Part shown: positions 36,188 through 47,800 of the stretch, one piece after another | Layout of the letters: each line of letters starts with the position of its first letter | Position numbering within the stretch: the stretch's first letter is position 1 | Assembly: GCF_902459465.1 (NCBI RefSeq) | Contig: NC_047076.1 | Location: 124,001-188,000, forward strand | Reading direction: 5' to 3' | DNA: 64,000 nt | Origin: Asterias rubens | Taxonomy: Eukaryota > Echinodermata > Asteroidea > Forcipulatida > Asteriidae | Program-made: the position numbers and the translations under genes | Notes under the pieces: generated by a model | What the model saw: the letters and a program-made list of their open reading frames with translations, nothing else | The model's database searches: none | What the model was told of the DNA's origin: nothing

Positions 36188-36793
36188 CTGTACTCACGTT
36201 CAAACACCTGTATGCTAGAACCAATGCTCTGCACTTATCTGCTCCTCATCTTTTTCCCAGACTTTGGTCTAGTTTGCCAGAAAACATTCGTAATTCACTA
36301 CTGCTCTTGCCCTTCCACAGCTTTCTCAAATCACTTAGATTTTCTGTCTGTCAATCTCATGAATCTACTGAATAGTAGCTTTAGCCCAATCACTTGTGCA
36401 ATATTTTAAGTCGTTTTAATTTATCTACAAGTTTAGGTTTTATTTATTTATTTATTTCCCTTTATTGTTTATCCTTACCCCATCTGTTATGTTTACTTAT
36501 TTATTTCTTTTTAATTTAATTTAATTTAATTTTTTATTTTTTTTATTCTTAATATATATTTATTATTTTCTATTGGTTTTTAATTTTCTGCTTTTATTAT
36601 TGCTTTGTGTACTATATTATGTTAAATCTATATTAATTTTATTGTGTACCCCAGATGTGGGGCAACAGATCTACGAATCATAGTATGTATTTGCTTTTGT
36701 TGTCCCTTGCCCATCTTGGGGTATAATGTTGTCAATGTATTTTGTTTTGTACTGTTATGGCGAATAAAATAATAATAATAATAATAATAATAA
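36188..36793 (+). pseudogene. Second truncated LINE end with 3' UTR and AAT tail
   Basis: The frame at about 36256-36408 reads RLWSSLPENIRNSLLLLPFH and then FLKSLRFSVCQ, ending in a stop, another copy of the LINE C-terminal tail. It is followed by the 3' UTR 36471-36793, nearly identical to 28558-28857, ending in (AAT)n. Orientation plus. Confidence 0.8.
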
Positions 36794-38055
36794 CCTGTAC
36801 TTTAAGGTTAGTTAAGTCTTAGAATGTTGTGATCACTAGACAGAAACAGATCATATATGGTCACGTAGGCTTACTTGAATATAACTCATGCTCACACCAC
36901 TACTACCACTGATCCACTTGTTCATGTACAATCATGCATACATAGAGAAAGGGTACAATGTGTTGCAGGGAATGATTTCATAGCACTATTGAATGGAAAA
37001 CATTTTGACTGGACAAATTTTGTGTACACTGAACGACAATAGCGTAGCAAAAATTTGATATTTTTTGAGTAGCAACTGACACCTTTTGCATAGCATGAGC
37101 TGCTATACAATGGAACGGTTCACTTCACTGTATTGGAATCCAGTTGGCATCAGTAGGATGATCACAGGGGTTCCAGTGAATGTGGTTTAAGAGAAAGGTC
37201 ACGTTAGGTCAGAGGGTCACGGTGTCCTTGTGAACTCCATCATGCTGTGAGGGAGGTTAGACATTGGAGCCTTGGGCTGTAAGACTGTTCAGTGTCAACA
37301 CAGGAAATTGGTAGAATGTTGTTTGAGATATTTGAAATCACAGGTAGGCTTTGGTTAAATGTTTAGCAAAAACAATTTGATTTGTACAAACAATCCATTT
37401 TTGTTATTTCTCCATTACTATACACAGTATGTTTGGAGAAATTATAAAATCATATGATTTGAGACATTGTTTTCGGTTTATGATGTGCCAATACATGCAT
37501 CACTGCGCCTTCACCAAGACCTGGAATTTCATATTTGAAAGGGCAATGCCATTTTCATTTTCCAGAGGGCACTTCCATTAGAAATTCATTTGGTAACTTT
37601 TAAAGGGGCACCAAGGCCAAGACCAGGGGCAACAGAGGCTTCCGTTGCCTGTGTGTAATTCCAGGCTTGTTCACCTACTTTGTTACGTAGAATTGTTTTT
37701 ATAATTATAAGTATTTGTCCTGCAATCATAATCTAGCCCTACAGTAGATTTAGAAAAATAGGCCACTACCTCAGGGTTAAAAACCTGTCAGGTTGCTATT
37801 TATGTACTTCACAGTAAAACAGGGAGACAGTGGCCCTCTTGTTTCACTTCTTGGATCAAAGTTGACGTCTTATAACTTTATAACTATGTACAATCAAGTG
37901 AGATATACAGATATACATGTATTGGTCTGACTGATTTAACCTGCCTGTTGTAATCATTGTCAGAAGACAATAATTGTAATCATCTTAAGGTGACAATAAT
38001 TAATTTGATATTATTGTTATTATTTTTTCAGATAAGGCAAGACTCCACAGATGCC

Positions 38056-41001
38056 ATGGGTTTTGTATTTTCCAAGATCTGGAGTCTGTTTAATAATGAA
38101 GGTAAGGAACGTTCTCACTGTATAGATACAATCTAATCTAGTCAATAATGTTATTGTACACGGCGTTTACAATCCATTCCACATGTAGTCAATAATTTCA
38201 TTTGTACAGTTTTTAAAGATCAAAGTTAGCTATAAACTCCATCACTAGATTTCTAACATTTGTTTTTGTTTTTTATTTTGGTTTCAGAACACAAGGTTAT
38301 AATAGTTGGTCTGGACAATGCCGGAAAGACAACCATTTTATACCAAATGTAAGTCAATCACTGGTCCTTTAGTTTTTATCAATCACTGGTCCTTTAGTTT
38401 TTATCAATCACTGGTCCTTTAGTTTTTATATCGCCTTTGTATCTTTTAGTTTCACTCAGCCAAATCTCTAGTCTTTGGTAAAGCAAGTGCCTTTAACAAA
38501 ACCAATGGAATTATATTTGTATGTATTGTTTAAATCACTTGTTTTTAATATGCTAGTAATTTATGTATTGTTCTGGCTATACAACATTAGTTCACATGAT
38601 AGACCAACTGATTTGGATTGGATTGTCCGATTGTACTAAAAATAATGGGTAGTCAAGTTGGCTCAGTCCATTCTATCTCTGCCTTTCACCTCAGTGGACC
38701 CCGGTTCGATTCCCTGACCGGGGCCTTGCATGTGTTTGGGTTCTTTCAGTCCCTACCTGAGCTGACTGCATGGGTTTTCCCAGGGTTTTCCTCCAACATC
38801 TAAAACTGAAATGTTTTCATTGTCGTCTACAAAAAGTTGGTGTGATTTTTACATTAGGATGCTTATCCGTCTATATGATGTAGATTCAGATTCAGAATGT
38901 TTGTCTAGTCTGTATATTCCCCAAAGTACATGATTTTGTTAGACTGTTTCTGTTGAGTCACTTTTGATTGATGTGCAAATTGTTTTTTACTTGATCTTTG
39001 CAATGATGTATCACTTTGGATTCTCTACACAGCCTAATGAATGAAGTGGTCCACACATCACCTACAATAGGTAGCAATGTAGAAGAAGTCAAATGGAAAA
39101 ATATACACTTCTTAATGTGGGATATTGGTGGGCAGGAATCGTTACGATCAGCCTGGGGAACCTACTATGCTGGAACGGAGGTAAACTATTTCTCAAAATA
39201 ACTGTTTGCATAAAAACTTACTTGGTATCAAGCAATGGAAAGCTTTTGATAGTATAAAACATCCAAATTTTCACAGGTTTGTTATTTTATGCATTTGAGA
39301 ATTCTGGGCTTTGCCAAATACCAAACTTGTCCAGTGCCTTTAAACACAACTTTTACAAAAACTAACCATATTCTCTTGAATCAGGCTAAATGCTCATTTG
39401 TTATCAGTAAATTCGGATTGTCTTTTGGAGTATTAAAAGGCAACTTTCTGAGTTGGTCACTGCAAAAGAAGTGTTGATGTCTGTGTAAATAACATTTGTA
39501 ATTATTTTGTTCCTTTCTTGTCTTTATCTTTTAGTGTGTAATACTTGTTATAGATAGCACAGATAGAGAAAGGTTACACGTTAGTAAAGAAGAACTCTAT
39601 GTCATGTTAGCAAATGAGGTAAGATATCTCTTTAATCTTATATGGGGTTTGAGGCATTGCATGGTGAGGTATCAATATATGTGGTTTGCGTTAACACCAT
39701 GTGTACATCTACTTGCTGGGTAGAAAATATTCTTTGAGAACTTGTCTTGCCGAAAACTTCTTAGTTCTGAAAAGAAATTACTGCTTGTTAGTTGCTACCT
39801 GAGTGAGTGGAAGGTAGGAAATCGGCAGGGGAACTACTACTTTCGCTCAGTGGATTGAGGGAACTTCTCATTATTAACCTACTGCCTAGGAATAAGTTCT
39901 TAATTGGTCTCAACGTTTGGACTAGCTTGCTCTAGTCATTGTTAATCTTTCATCGTAATTTCAAGCTATTGCCATGTTGTATTAAGGCTTTTTTAATTGA
40001 CCATTGAGTTAACACCATCCATTTATTTCTTGTGTAGGATTTGAAACATGCAGCAGTCCTCCTTTTTGCCAATAAACAAGATTTAAAAGGTTCAATGACA
40101 TCAGCTGAGATATCACAACAGCTTAATCTGACTTCAATTAAGGATCATCATTGGCACATACAAGCCTGCTGTGCACTTACTGGAGAGGGGTAAGCTAATT
40201 TCTGCATCAGTGCTTAACTCTATTCATCCTGCCTTGATATTCTTCCTGTCTTCCTTCATATTACTATAATGTTTTTCTTGTTATGAAACCATGGATGCCT
40301 CATAAGTGAACATTTCACTGTTAGCTCTCAAGCCTGAGGAAAACTGTAAACAAGGATGCTGCTATGTAAGTCACCAGAAATATCTGGGGTTAACCTCATA
40401 GTGATGTGGGTTTTTTTATGTGCACTACCAATTCTAGTTCATGGCTGAATGTCCCATCTGAAGGACAAAGCATATATAATGGTAACTTTCATACCTTGCT
40501 CAAGGACACAAGTGCCAGGGCAGGGGACTCGAACCCTGGCCGACACTCAACAGTCTTATACATGTACAAGTAACATGTAGCAATTCCAACAATGGGGACT
40601 TTTGGGACGCTAGGTTGCAGCAGTTACCAGAAAACCCACCGTTCTCGGTAATGTGCTCATGCTCTGAAGTTTACCTGGTTAGTCTGCTGCCACCTAGCGC
40701 CCCAAAGTCTCCCATTGACATTAAAGCATGTACAGCACAAATGACCTGTGTCCCACTTCTTCAGTATCCACATGATTTGTTTATGCGAATGTATCTTGCT
40801 CAAGGACATAAGTGCCATGACCGGGACTCGAACCCACACTCTATAGTCTTGTTAGCGGTACCGACAATTGACATTCCAGAATCTATACAGCAACAATTCT
40901 TCAGTCTCCACATACTTTATCTGATAATTTGTTTCCTATTTGTTGTTTGTTCCAGATTAATCAAGGGATTGGAATGGATTGCAAATCAGATACGGAGGTG
41001 A
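38056..41001 (+). CDS. ARL5: ADP-ribosylation factor-like protein 5
   Basis: ARF-family small GTPase of the trans-Golgi network; in other animals it recruits GARP tethering complexes. Exons: 38056-38101, 38288-38348, 39033-39180, 39535-39618, 40038-40189, 40956-41001; 178 residues (human ARL5A 179). Gly2 is the expected myristoylation site. P-loop GLDNAGKT at 23-30, switch I SPTIGSN, switch [10 protein letters not shown] at 65-72, NKQD at 125-128, and CCALTGEG near the C-terminus. [19 protein letters not shown] is almost identical to the vertebrate proteins. A single ARL5 is seen, so it cannot be called A or B. Intron 2 begins with three tandem copies of CAATCACTGGTCCTTTAG, intron 3 starts with a transposon fragment, and intron 5 carries a MITE. 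Confidence 0.97.
38349..38430. repeat. 25-bp triplicate at the start of ARL5 intron 2
   Basis: CAATCACTGGTCCTTTAGTT repeats three times directly after the donor GTAAGT. Confidence 0.9.
38640..38820 (+). mobile_element. tRNA-derived SINE
   Basis: AGTTGGCTCAGTCCATTC with the B-box-like CCCCGGTTCGATTCCC, then a tail CATGGGTTTTCCCAGGGTTT and CTAAAACTGAAATG. It lies in ARL5 intron 2. Not a functional tRNA. Confidence 0.65.
39181..39345. mobile_element. Internally deleted TTAA-MITE fragment
   Basis: TCAAAATAACTGTTTGCATAAAAACTTACTTG and TTTTCACAGGTTTGTTATTT match the two ends of the 19384-19772 element. The right end reads CCAGTGCCTTTAA. It abuts the donor of ARL5 exon 3. Confidence 0.75.
40386..40545 (-). 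mobile_element. SINE tail and tRNA-like fragment
   Basis: Reading the minus strand, CCAGGGTTCGAGTCCCCTGC (B-box-like) precedes AAGGTATGAAAG and CCTTCAGATGGGACATT, the same tail type as 26750-26970. A second such B-box remnant lies near 40815. In ARL5 intron 5. Confidence 0.55.
40592..40716. mobile_element. MITE copy 2 (relative of 31877-32021)
   Basis: Inverted ends GGGGACTTTTGGGACGCTAG with GCAGCAG at the left, CTGCTGCCACCTAGCGCCCC and AAAGTCTCCC at the right. In ARL5 intron 5. Confidence 0.85.
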
Positions 41002-41301
41002 CCTCCACCATCGTTATCAATCTTTTCTTATTTTCAAGCGACCTTAAGTTTATTACAAGAAAAAGCACAGATGATTTTCAGGGAAACCATTTTTTATCAA
41101 TGATACTTTTTTTCTGGAATATGCTTATTGTAAGGGATAGAAATTACCATCTTCTCCAGGCATACAATTTGTTGAATATTGTTTGTGAAAGGGATAAATA
41201 ACATCGATTCTGCTTGATTGATTACCAGCCACGAAGTGTGCTTCTAAAAAAGCAAAGCAGGTTTTTATAAAAAGTAAATACATCTTTCAAAATTGAAATC
41301 A

Positions 41302-41307
41302 AATAAA
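41302..41307 (+). terminator. ARL5 poly(A) signal candidate
   Basis: AATAAA about 300 bp after the ARL5 stop, in CAAATAAATTTG. Confidence 0.5.
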
Positions 41308-41648
41308 TTTGTATGTGTTCCAAATACCTTCCCTCTGCTAAGAGCTTGACATTTTGTTGTGAAGTATCCCTAAACATTTCTTGACAGTTGAATTTAATAC
41401 CCTTAACTAAAGGCAGGTTATTTGACTTTGTGGGTCCTGAAAGGAATTGAGAGAACTTTTATGATCAAGACTTGCCTTAAGACGCTTATTTATACCACTT
41501 TATAGAGTGCAAGTAGGAAAGCAACTTGCAAACTTGCAAATTTGGCAGCATTACTAATACACTGTACATGTATGTTCCTAATACAAACACTAAAGGTTCA
41601 ACCGACTTCTAAAATTCATCCTCATTTTCAAAGATGATGATTGGACCA

Positions 41649-41775
41649 TAGAGCAAGGAAAAGAAGGAGTTACAACTAGTCGTCTTCAAAAGTTCCATGT
41701 GTGTTACCGCGGTCACAAACGACCAGCGCTAATCGGCAGAAACATCTGCGGGCGCATTTGCTAATCATTTGCTCT
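41649..41775. mobile_element. Short insertion with inverted AGAGCAA ends and 12-bp flanking repeats
   Basis: The 12-mer ATGATTGGACCA flanks it at 41637-41648 and 41776-41787. The ends are AGAGCAA and TTGCTCT. 127 bp, non-coding, with GC-rich core GGTCACAAACGACCAGCGCT. Confidence 0.65.
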
Positions 41776-44700
41776 ATGATTGGACCAAGCTGATTGGTAA
41801 TATGGTTTTACTAACACACTGGCCTAGCACCGTTGGAGATATCTGATCTAGGATTGGAGAGGGGGGGGGGGGGGGGGCGAAATTGAAGCCAAATTTCATA
41901 CAAGTAGCAGATCCCCCCCAATGACTGGAGGGGGTGGGGTGCAACTATTACAGTGTTTTTCACACCAAAATTCTTACCAATAGAAACCTAGTTTGGAGTT
42001 TTCCTGCAAAGTCAAACCGTTTTGTAACTCATGAAACCAACAATATCACCAGCTCAAAGATAATGTAACTGTTTCCTTGAGGAACAATGTTTATTAATAA
42101 TCATGACACCACTTGGTGTAAAATTTAATTGACAAGCATCAACAATTTATTGCATTATTTTAAAAAGTGAAATTCTCAACTCTTCTGACATTTTTTATTT
42201 TTATTATTTTTACAGACGGATGTTCTGACTAATTGTTTGCAAATAGACCCCTTGCATATGAAGCCACACTCGCAGAAAGTGCCCTGACTGAGGCCAAAAA
42301 GCACTCGCACTTAAGACAAAAAGCATTCTCACTGAGGCCCAAAAGTGCCTCACTATTGGCCAAAAGGGGCACACACCGAGACCAAAGGAGGCAAATCATT
42401 GATTGATATCTGTTCTTTGTGTATAAAACCATTTGTGACCCCAGTGCCCTGTAGCGTTATGCATTATGCAATGGGTTTATTGATAAGTGAACTGAAAATT
42501 GAAAAGAGCAAAAAAATCATCCGTCTCATTTATATGCCTATGGAGGGAAACTACACATTTTAATGTTTTTGTTTAATGGAATATTTATGATTTAGTCAAA
42601 CTGTATATTCTTCTAGTGCACTTATTTAATCTGTCATCTATTTTAATGTGGTTCTAATATCAATGACAAAACATGTGACTTGAGTTCCAATTGTTTGATG
42701 ATTCTGGTTGATTGCTCTTAAACTCTTGTCAATGTTTGATTTGAACCAAAGGTTTTTTAATTACAATGCTGTTGTGTTGATAACAATAATCTTTCTGTTA
42801 TTGTTATAGTTGTACATTGCTGTATTAAATCAATAGTGAGGTAGACATTTTTACCAAGTGTGGAAATAGTTTTTGTTTTGTTTTTAAAAATTTTAACTCC
42901 CATTTTTTGTCAGGAGACAGTTTAGTATGCACTACCTACGTGCCAAGAGAAGGGCACATAAGTTTAGAGTCTACACCCTTCTTCTGGAAAAATACATAAA
43001 TAAAATACTCACAAAATTGTTACAATTGAATTCATTTTAGAATCTACATCGCGTCATAGGACATCATATATGCAATGTACTCCAGTCCTTTGCATTGGAT
43101 GTATATTGATAAATTAATATGCCTTACCAGAATACATTATACTGTATATGTAGTTTAATCACAATGCATTATGGGATAGCTCTGCTTCTCAGGGGTGAGA
43201 CTTTGTCGACAATCAAGTCTGAATCTTGGATCTGGATTTTAGGAAATCCACTTTGGAGTAATAAGACTCCAGGCAGCTTTCTTGGAAATGGTTTCCTAGG
43301 CACACGGAGGGGTAAATGATCAAAGACCAAGATTTGACTTCATCCAAAGAAAATTTGACTGTGTTTTTTTTGTAACCAGGGAGACATAAAAAGTGTGAAT
43401 GACACCCACTAACTTGCAGATACTGTACATGTAATTTGAAGTCTTTCAGTATGCCATGGCAACAATAAATACAACAGTAGGACACATGTATGCAAGTCAG
43501 TGTAACTTCTTCCCTACATTTATTCATATCTTATAAACGGTTAAACACATAAACGGCTAAACACATACATGGTTAAAATGTCTATGAGAGCAAAGGCGTG
43601 TCACCCTTAAAAATAATCTGTAATGAAGATAAACACAAAAGGGTAAATCTAGTTTATAGCTCATGTTGTTCACCAGGAAAAAAAAATGCTTTTCTTCTCT
43701 CTAAGCAAAATGATGTTTAGTACCTATCTGCTTAACATGTATTTCTAAACAACATTTATTAAGCTATAAAGCAAAAGAAAGGAAAACAGGGAACGAAAAA
43801 TGGAACCCCATCAAATGTTTTTTTTTACATATTTACATTTACACAAGAGAATGCTACAAATTATAACGCTGACACAAATTTTTGTGAAATCATCTTCACT
43901 CTTTGAAAGTTTTAAACATCCACAAATTTGTTTCTTCATCAAATTTGTTAAGGACAAAACGTAGAAAACAAATCAAGCAACAATTCACCCGCATCCACAA
44001 ATGCTATAATGTTCTCAAGAAGATTCCCCTGTATGTTAATTTTTCTGCAATTTAGAACTAAAACCAAATGCTGATTGTTTCTTACTATCTTTACTTTTTA
44101 CTTGAGCCTTTAAGTTGAATCTTTACATTTAAAACTGGAACCTATTAATTGGTCTGTGTTATGGTATCATTTAACAAAGATTAAGCAGAAATCATGGGGC
44201 CGCTTCTACTTTTTTTGTATCTTTGGTGCAAGAATGACTCTAATTCCTCAAAACAAAATTTGTGAGAAAACGTGTTTGACATGCAAAAGCTAATGCAATA
44301 ATTCCTCATGTGTAACAAAATCAACAAGCACAAACAAATAAATATTGGCCTACTTGTGGTAAGTCCTTAACTTGGACTGAGTATTTCACTTCAACGAAAC
44401 TTGTTTTGGAATCATAGCTACAAAACATCTTGTGATTACAGTTGATCCCTGTTAATAGATGCACTGAATTACATGATATCAAATTAGAATTTTCCACAGC
44501 TCCATTTGACATTTTTAAGAAGAGGTGTTTGGGAGGCAGAGGTCATAAAACATCCTTTTATCTGCCAGTACCTCCCCCAATAACAACAACAAATTGACCA
44601 AAAAAAACCCACATTGTATCTTAGACAAACCTGTATGCTTCGTTTTTGAAAGGGCACTAAGGCATTTTCTCCTAGATAAAAAGGCACCTGATTGGTACTG

Positions 44701-44836
44701 GAGCATAGTAAGCATTTCAAGGGCACCAAGGCAATGAACCGGGGGCATGAATGCCTCAGTAAAGTATCAGGCCTGCTTGGATAACTGTCATCACATTTGA
44801 CAAAACAGAAGAGACTTAAGGAGTCCAGCAATTAGA

Positions 44837-47800
44837 TTATCTCAGCGTTGGTGAAGCAAAGAACTGCGTCTTCTTAGACTTCTCGGATTTACTGCCAAAC
44901 CTAGCAAAGAAAATACAAATCCAGGTCAAATATCGCATTGGGAATGTAATCATAAGGTAAAAAAGCTTTAAACTTATTAATTAAGCCTGCATTGACGATA
45001 AGCTTAATTGAGGATTATATTAAGAAAAATTACATGTATTTTAAAATTGACTGAGTGTGAGTGATCACTGGTCAGTGTATAAAGACTGGATATGATAATA
45101 AATAGGCCTGGGGAAAGCAAGATAGAACAACTTCAACCAAACTTTTGCAAAGTCCAAAATAAAGTTTAGAGACAACTACACTATCAATCCAAGTTGGCCA
45201 ACCGTATTCAAGCTACATTGACTACAGAAATAAACAAACCTAATTCAAATCTCAACATGTAATTGGGCAAAGAATAAACAAGTACACAATACACATTAAA
45301 ACAAAAATTAAAAATTTATTTTAAACAATACTTGAATGCCCAGGAGAGCATAAAAGTTTAAAATTTAACTACCGGCAAAGGCGTATGTCTACCCAAATTG
45401 AGTGACGATGGAAGGATGTCTGCTAACATTTTGGTTATATTTCAAAGTCAACATAAGACAAGCTCAGCTGAAGGCTGTGAGAATTGGTTGATAATAATAA
45501 TTAAAACTGCACTACTAAAGAATGAGGAAATACAAAATCATGCAAAAGCTAAAGTTAAGCATATTTATATACAAATCAGACTGAAACACTGGCAATGTAT
45601 AAATGCAACAAGTGGACAAGCAAATGACAGATTAAATCTGAAATGTCATCAATCACAATAATTATAAAACATGATTTTGAATGGGTCATCATAAAACACA
45701 TTTTAAACAATAAAATTACATACAAATTATCAAATAGTCAATTTCAATTACAATCAAACACAATATTTAATAATCAAACATGGGATGATCAAGAATACAA
45801 AACAATCAAGAATAAATGGAGAGTTCAATCAACGGGAGGCTCAAAGTACAATGAAGAAAACAATGACATTCAGATCTGCAACTCAATCTTTGACAAACTA
45901 CCCAAATGTGGATTGATCTTTCAAGATGATGAATAAATACATCAAGACATTGATATTTACCTTGGAGTGAGTGAAGCTTTAGAGAAGATAGATCTTGCTT
46001 TACTGATAGAGGAACTAGATGGAGTCTTAGATCCCATCTTACTGCGAGTGTTGGGAGTGTTGACTGCTGCAAACCTGTTACCATCAGCTGCAACAGGACA
46101 ATCACAAATAATATGAGATAAACACAAATAAAGAAAACAGCAAAAAAAGCAAGACTTTTGAAAGAGGTTTAAGTTTAAAGCTTTACAAAAACTACAAGCA
46201 AGGAAAAAGACAAACCGACAACAAGTCCAGCAAAAGCCAAAAGAGCACATTTTGATAAAAGAGAGGCATGAAATCAACCTGTGCAACATTTGTAATCAGA
46301 ATGAAAAAAGGAATGTTATTTGCTCAATGACCAGGGCAGTAACGTAAAGCACACTGGTACATTATTGTTAAATGTGCTATATAAGAACTAGTTATTATTA
46401 TTTAATTTATTTGTTCAAGAGTAAAAATGCAAACAAAGATACAGAAAGAAACTATAAAGGGTTAGGAATGTCAGTGAAGTGAGTTGTACGGCATGTGTGC
46501 ATGACACAAGAGGATTAACATGATTGGAATGAATGGGCTTGTCTACAAATGATGCTTTTCTATCAATCAAACATCACGTTCAGTTCAAATATATTAATGT
46601 GCAATTGTTTAGTGTATTATAAACGTGCTTTAGAACTAGCTACAGAGGTCATCTCATTGCATACACAAAAATGTTGCCATCCCTCAAAATGTTGCCATCC
46701 CTTTTAGATTGATTGATTGTTTTTACACTGAATCACAGAAATGTGAGATTGAAAATCCTCTCTTGGAGATACTTGGTGAGAGTGTTACAATTTATGAGAA
46801 AATTGAGAATAATCCAGTTGTGTCCTCACTTTTCACTTTGGCCCGGGAAATAAAAATATATATGTTCTTTACAAATTTCTTTCAAATTGTTATCCAACTT
46901 CAAAAGTTTTAACAATATTTGTTTTATACAGAAAATTCAATTCTTTTTCTCAGTTTAAAACTGTAAAATTTTTGTATTTTCTTTTAGGATTCTTGCATTT
47001 GAGTGAGATGACCATTTGATGTTCATACGTTTTTTAGACTTCTTGTTGCTGGGCGTCTTTGACATGGTTATGTACTGGGCTGAAATGATAAAGTTACCAT
47101 TGGATGTCAAATCAAGTGATTAAATTAATGATGATTGAATGAATGATATACAATGGGTTGAATAAGTTATGTCAGCCTTAACATAACCCACGGCATACAC
47201 AGCAATTGCTGTGGTGCCCTGTGCTTTTGCTGTGATGCCCTTTGCAAAGCATTAAAATATTCCTTATAGAAGTGCCCCTTAAACCAGAGGAAAATTACTG
47301 TGCACCTTCAGGAATGAAAGCCTGTGTCATGTATGGCATCAAATCAAAGAATTCTTTGGTTTAATTATTGAGTTTTTAAGAATTCTACAGGTGCATTTAA
47401 ACAAATAATTTTTTACTAAAAACTTGTAGACCTATCTAAAGTTAGGTGATCTGGTAGTACTAACAAGATACTATTACAGTGCGAGCGGCTACATTTAAAT
47501 CAGTTTACTTTTCTACCACCATGCAAAGCTTCAAATCTGATTACAAATAATAACTTGATACATACATACAACAGAGCATTTACAAAGCGCCTTTTCCACA
47601 AGATCAAGGCTTGATAAGATCGAACTTGATAAGAAACTATTGATGCTTAGTCCTTCACCTTTATATTAAAGAAAGAAACTTAGACCTACCTCCTGAAACC
47701 ACAGCCTCTGGTGTACCAAAGTGTTTATTATGAATAACATTCATGTCTCCTGTCATTGTATTCTCTGTATCAAGGTTAACAAATGCCTTCCAGAAGTCTG

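Larger units (their letters stand above)
31262..38055. other. Repeat-rich intergenic region between ADAT2 and ARL5
   Basis: Contains the ADAT2 3' UTR, a roughly 86-bp minisatellite (31510-32490), CCATGGAGG-type short repeats near 32975-33030 and 33445, a repeat shared with USP40 intron 1 (33769-33870), a foldback (34440-34790), truncated LINEs (35340-36793), and about 1.2 kb of unremarkable sequence before ARL5. No intact gene is seen. Confidence 0.7.
41002..44836. other. Convergent intergenic region, ARL5 and RACGAP1 3' ends
   Basis: ARL5 3' UTR with AATAAA at 41302-41307. A short insertion is flanked by 12-bp direct repeats (41637-41787). There is a G-run at 41862-41880. Degenerate CTGAGGCCAAAAAGCACTCG-like repeats lie at 42265-42370, and then AT-rich sequence. 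The RACGAP1 3' UTR must enter from the right; TTTATT at 43755-43760 is one possible minus-strand poly(A) hexamer. No further gene was found. Confidence 0.65.

Noticed and set aside
44484-44831. 115-codon minus-strand frame beyond the RACGAP1 stop
   Set aside because: It lies in the 3' UTR and is not in phase with the terminal exon; no known domain.
45398-45936. Two AT-rich frames (87 and 97 codons) in a RACGAP1 intron
   Set aside because: Composition is typical of AT-rich intron sequence, on the opposite strand to the host gene, with no recognisable protein.
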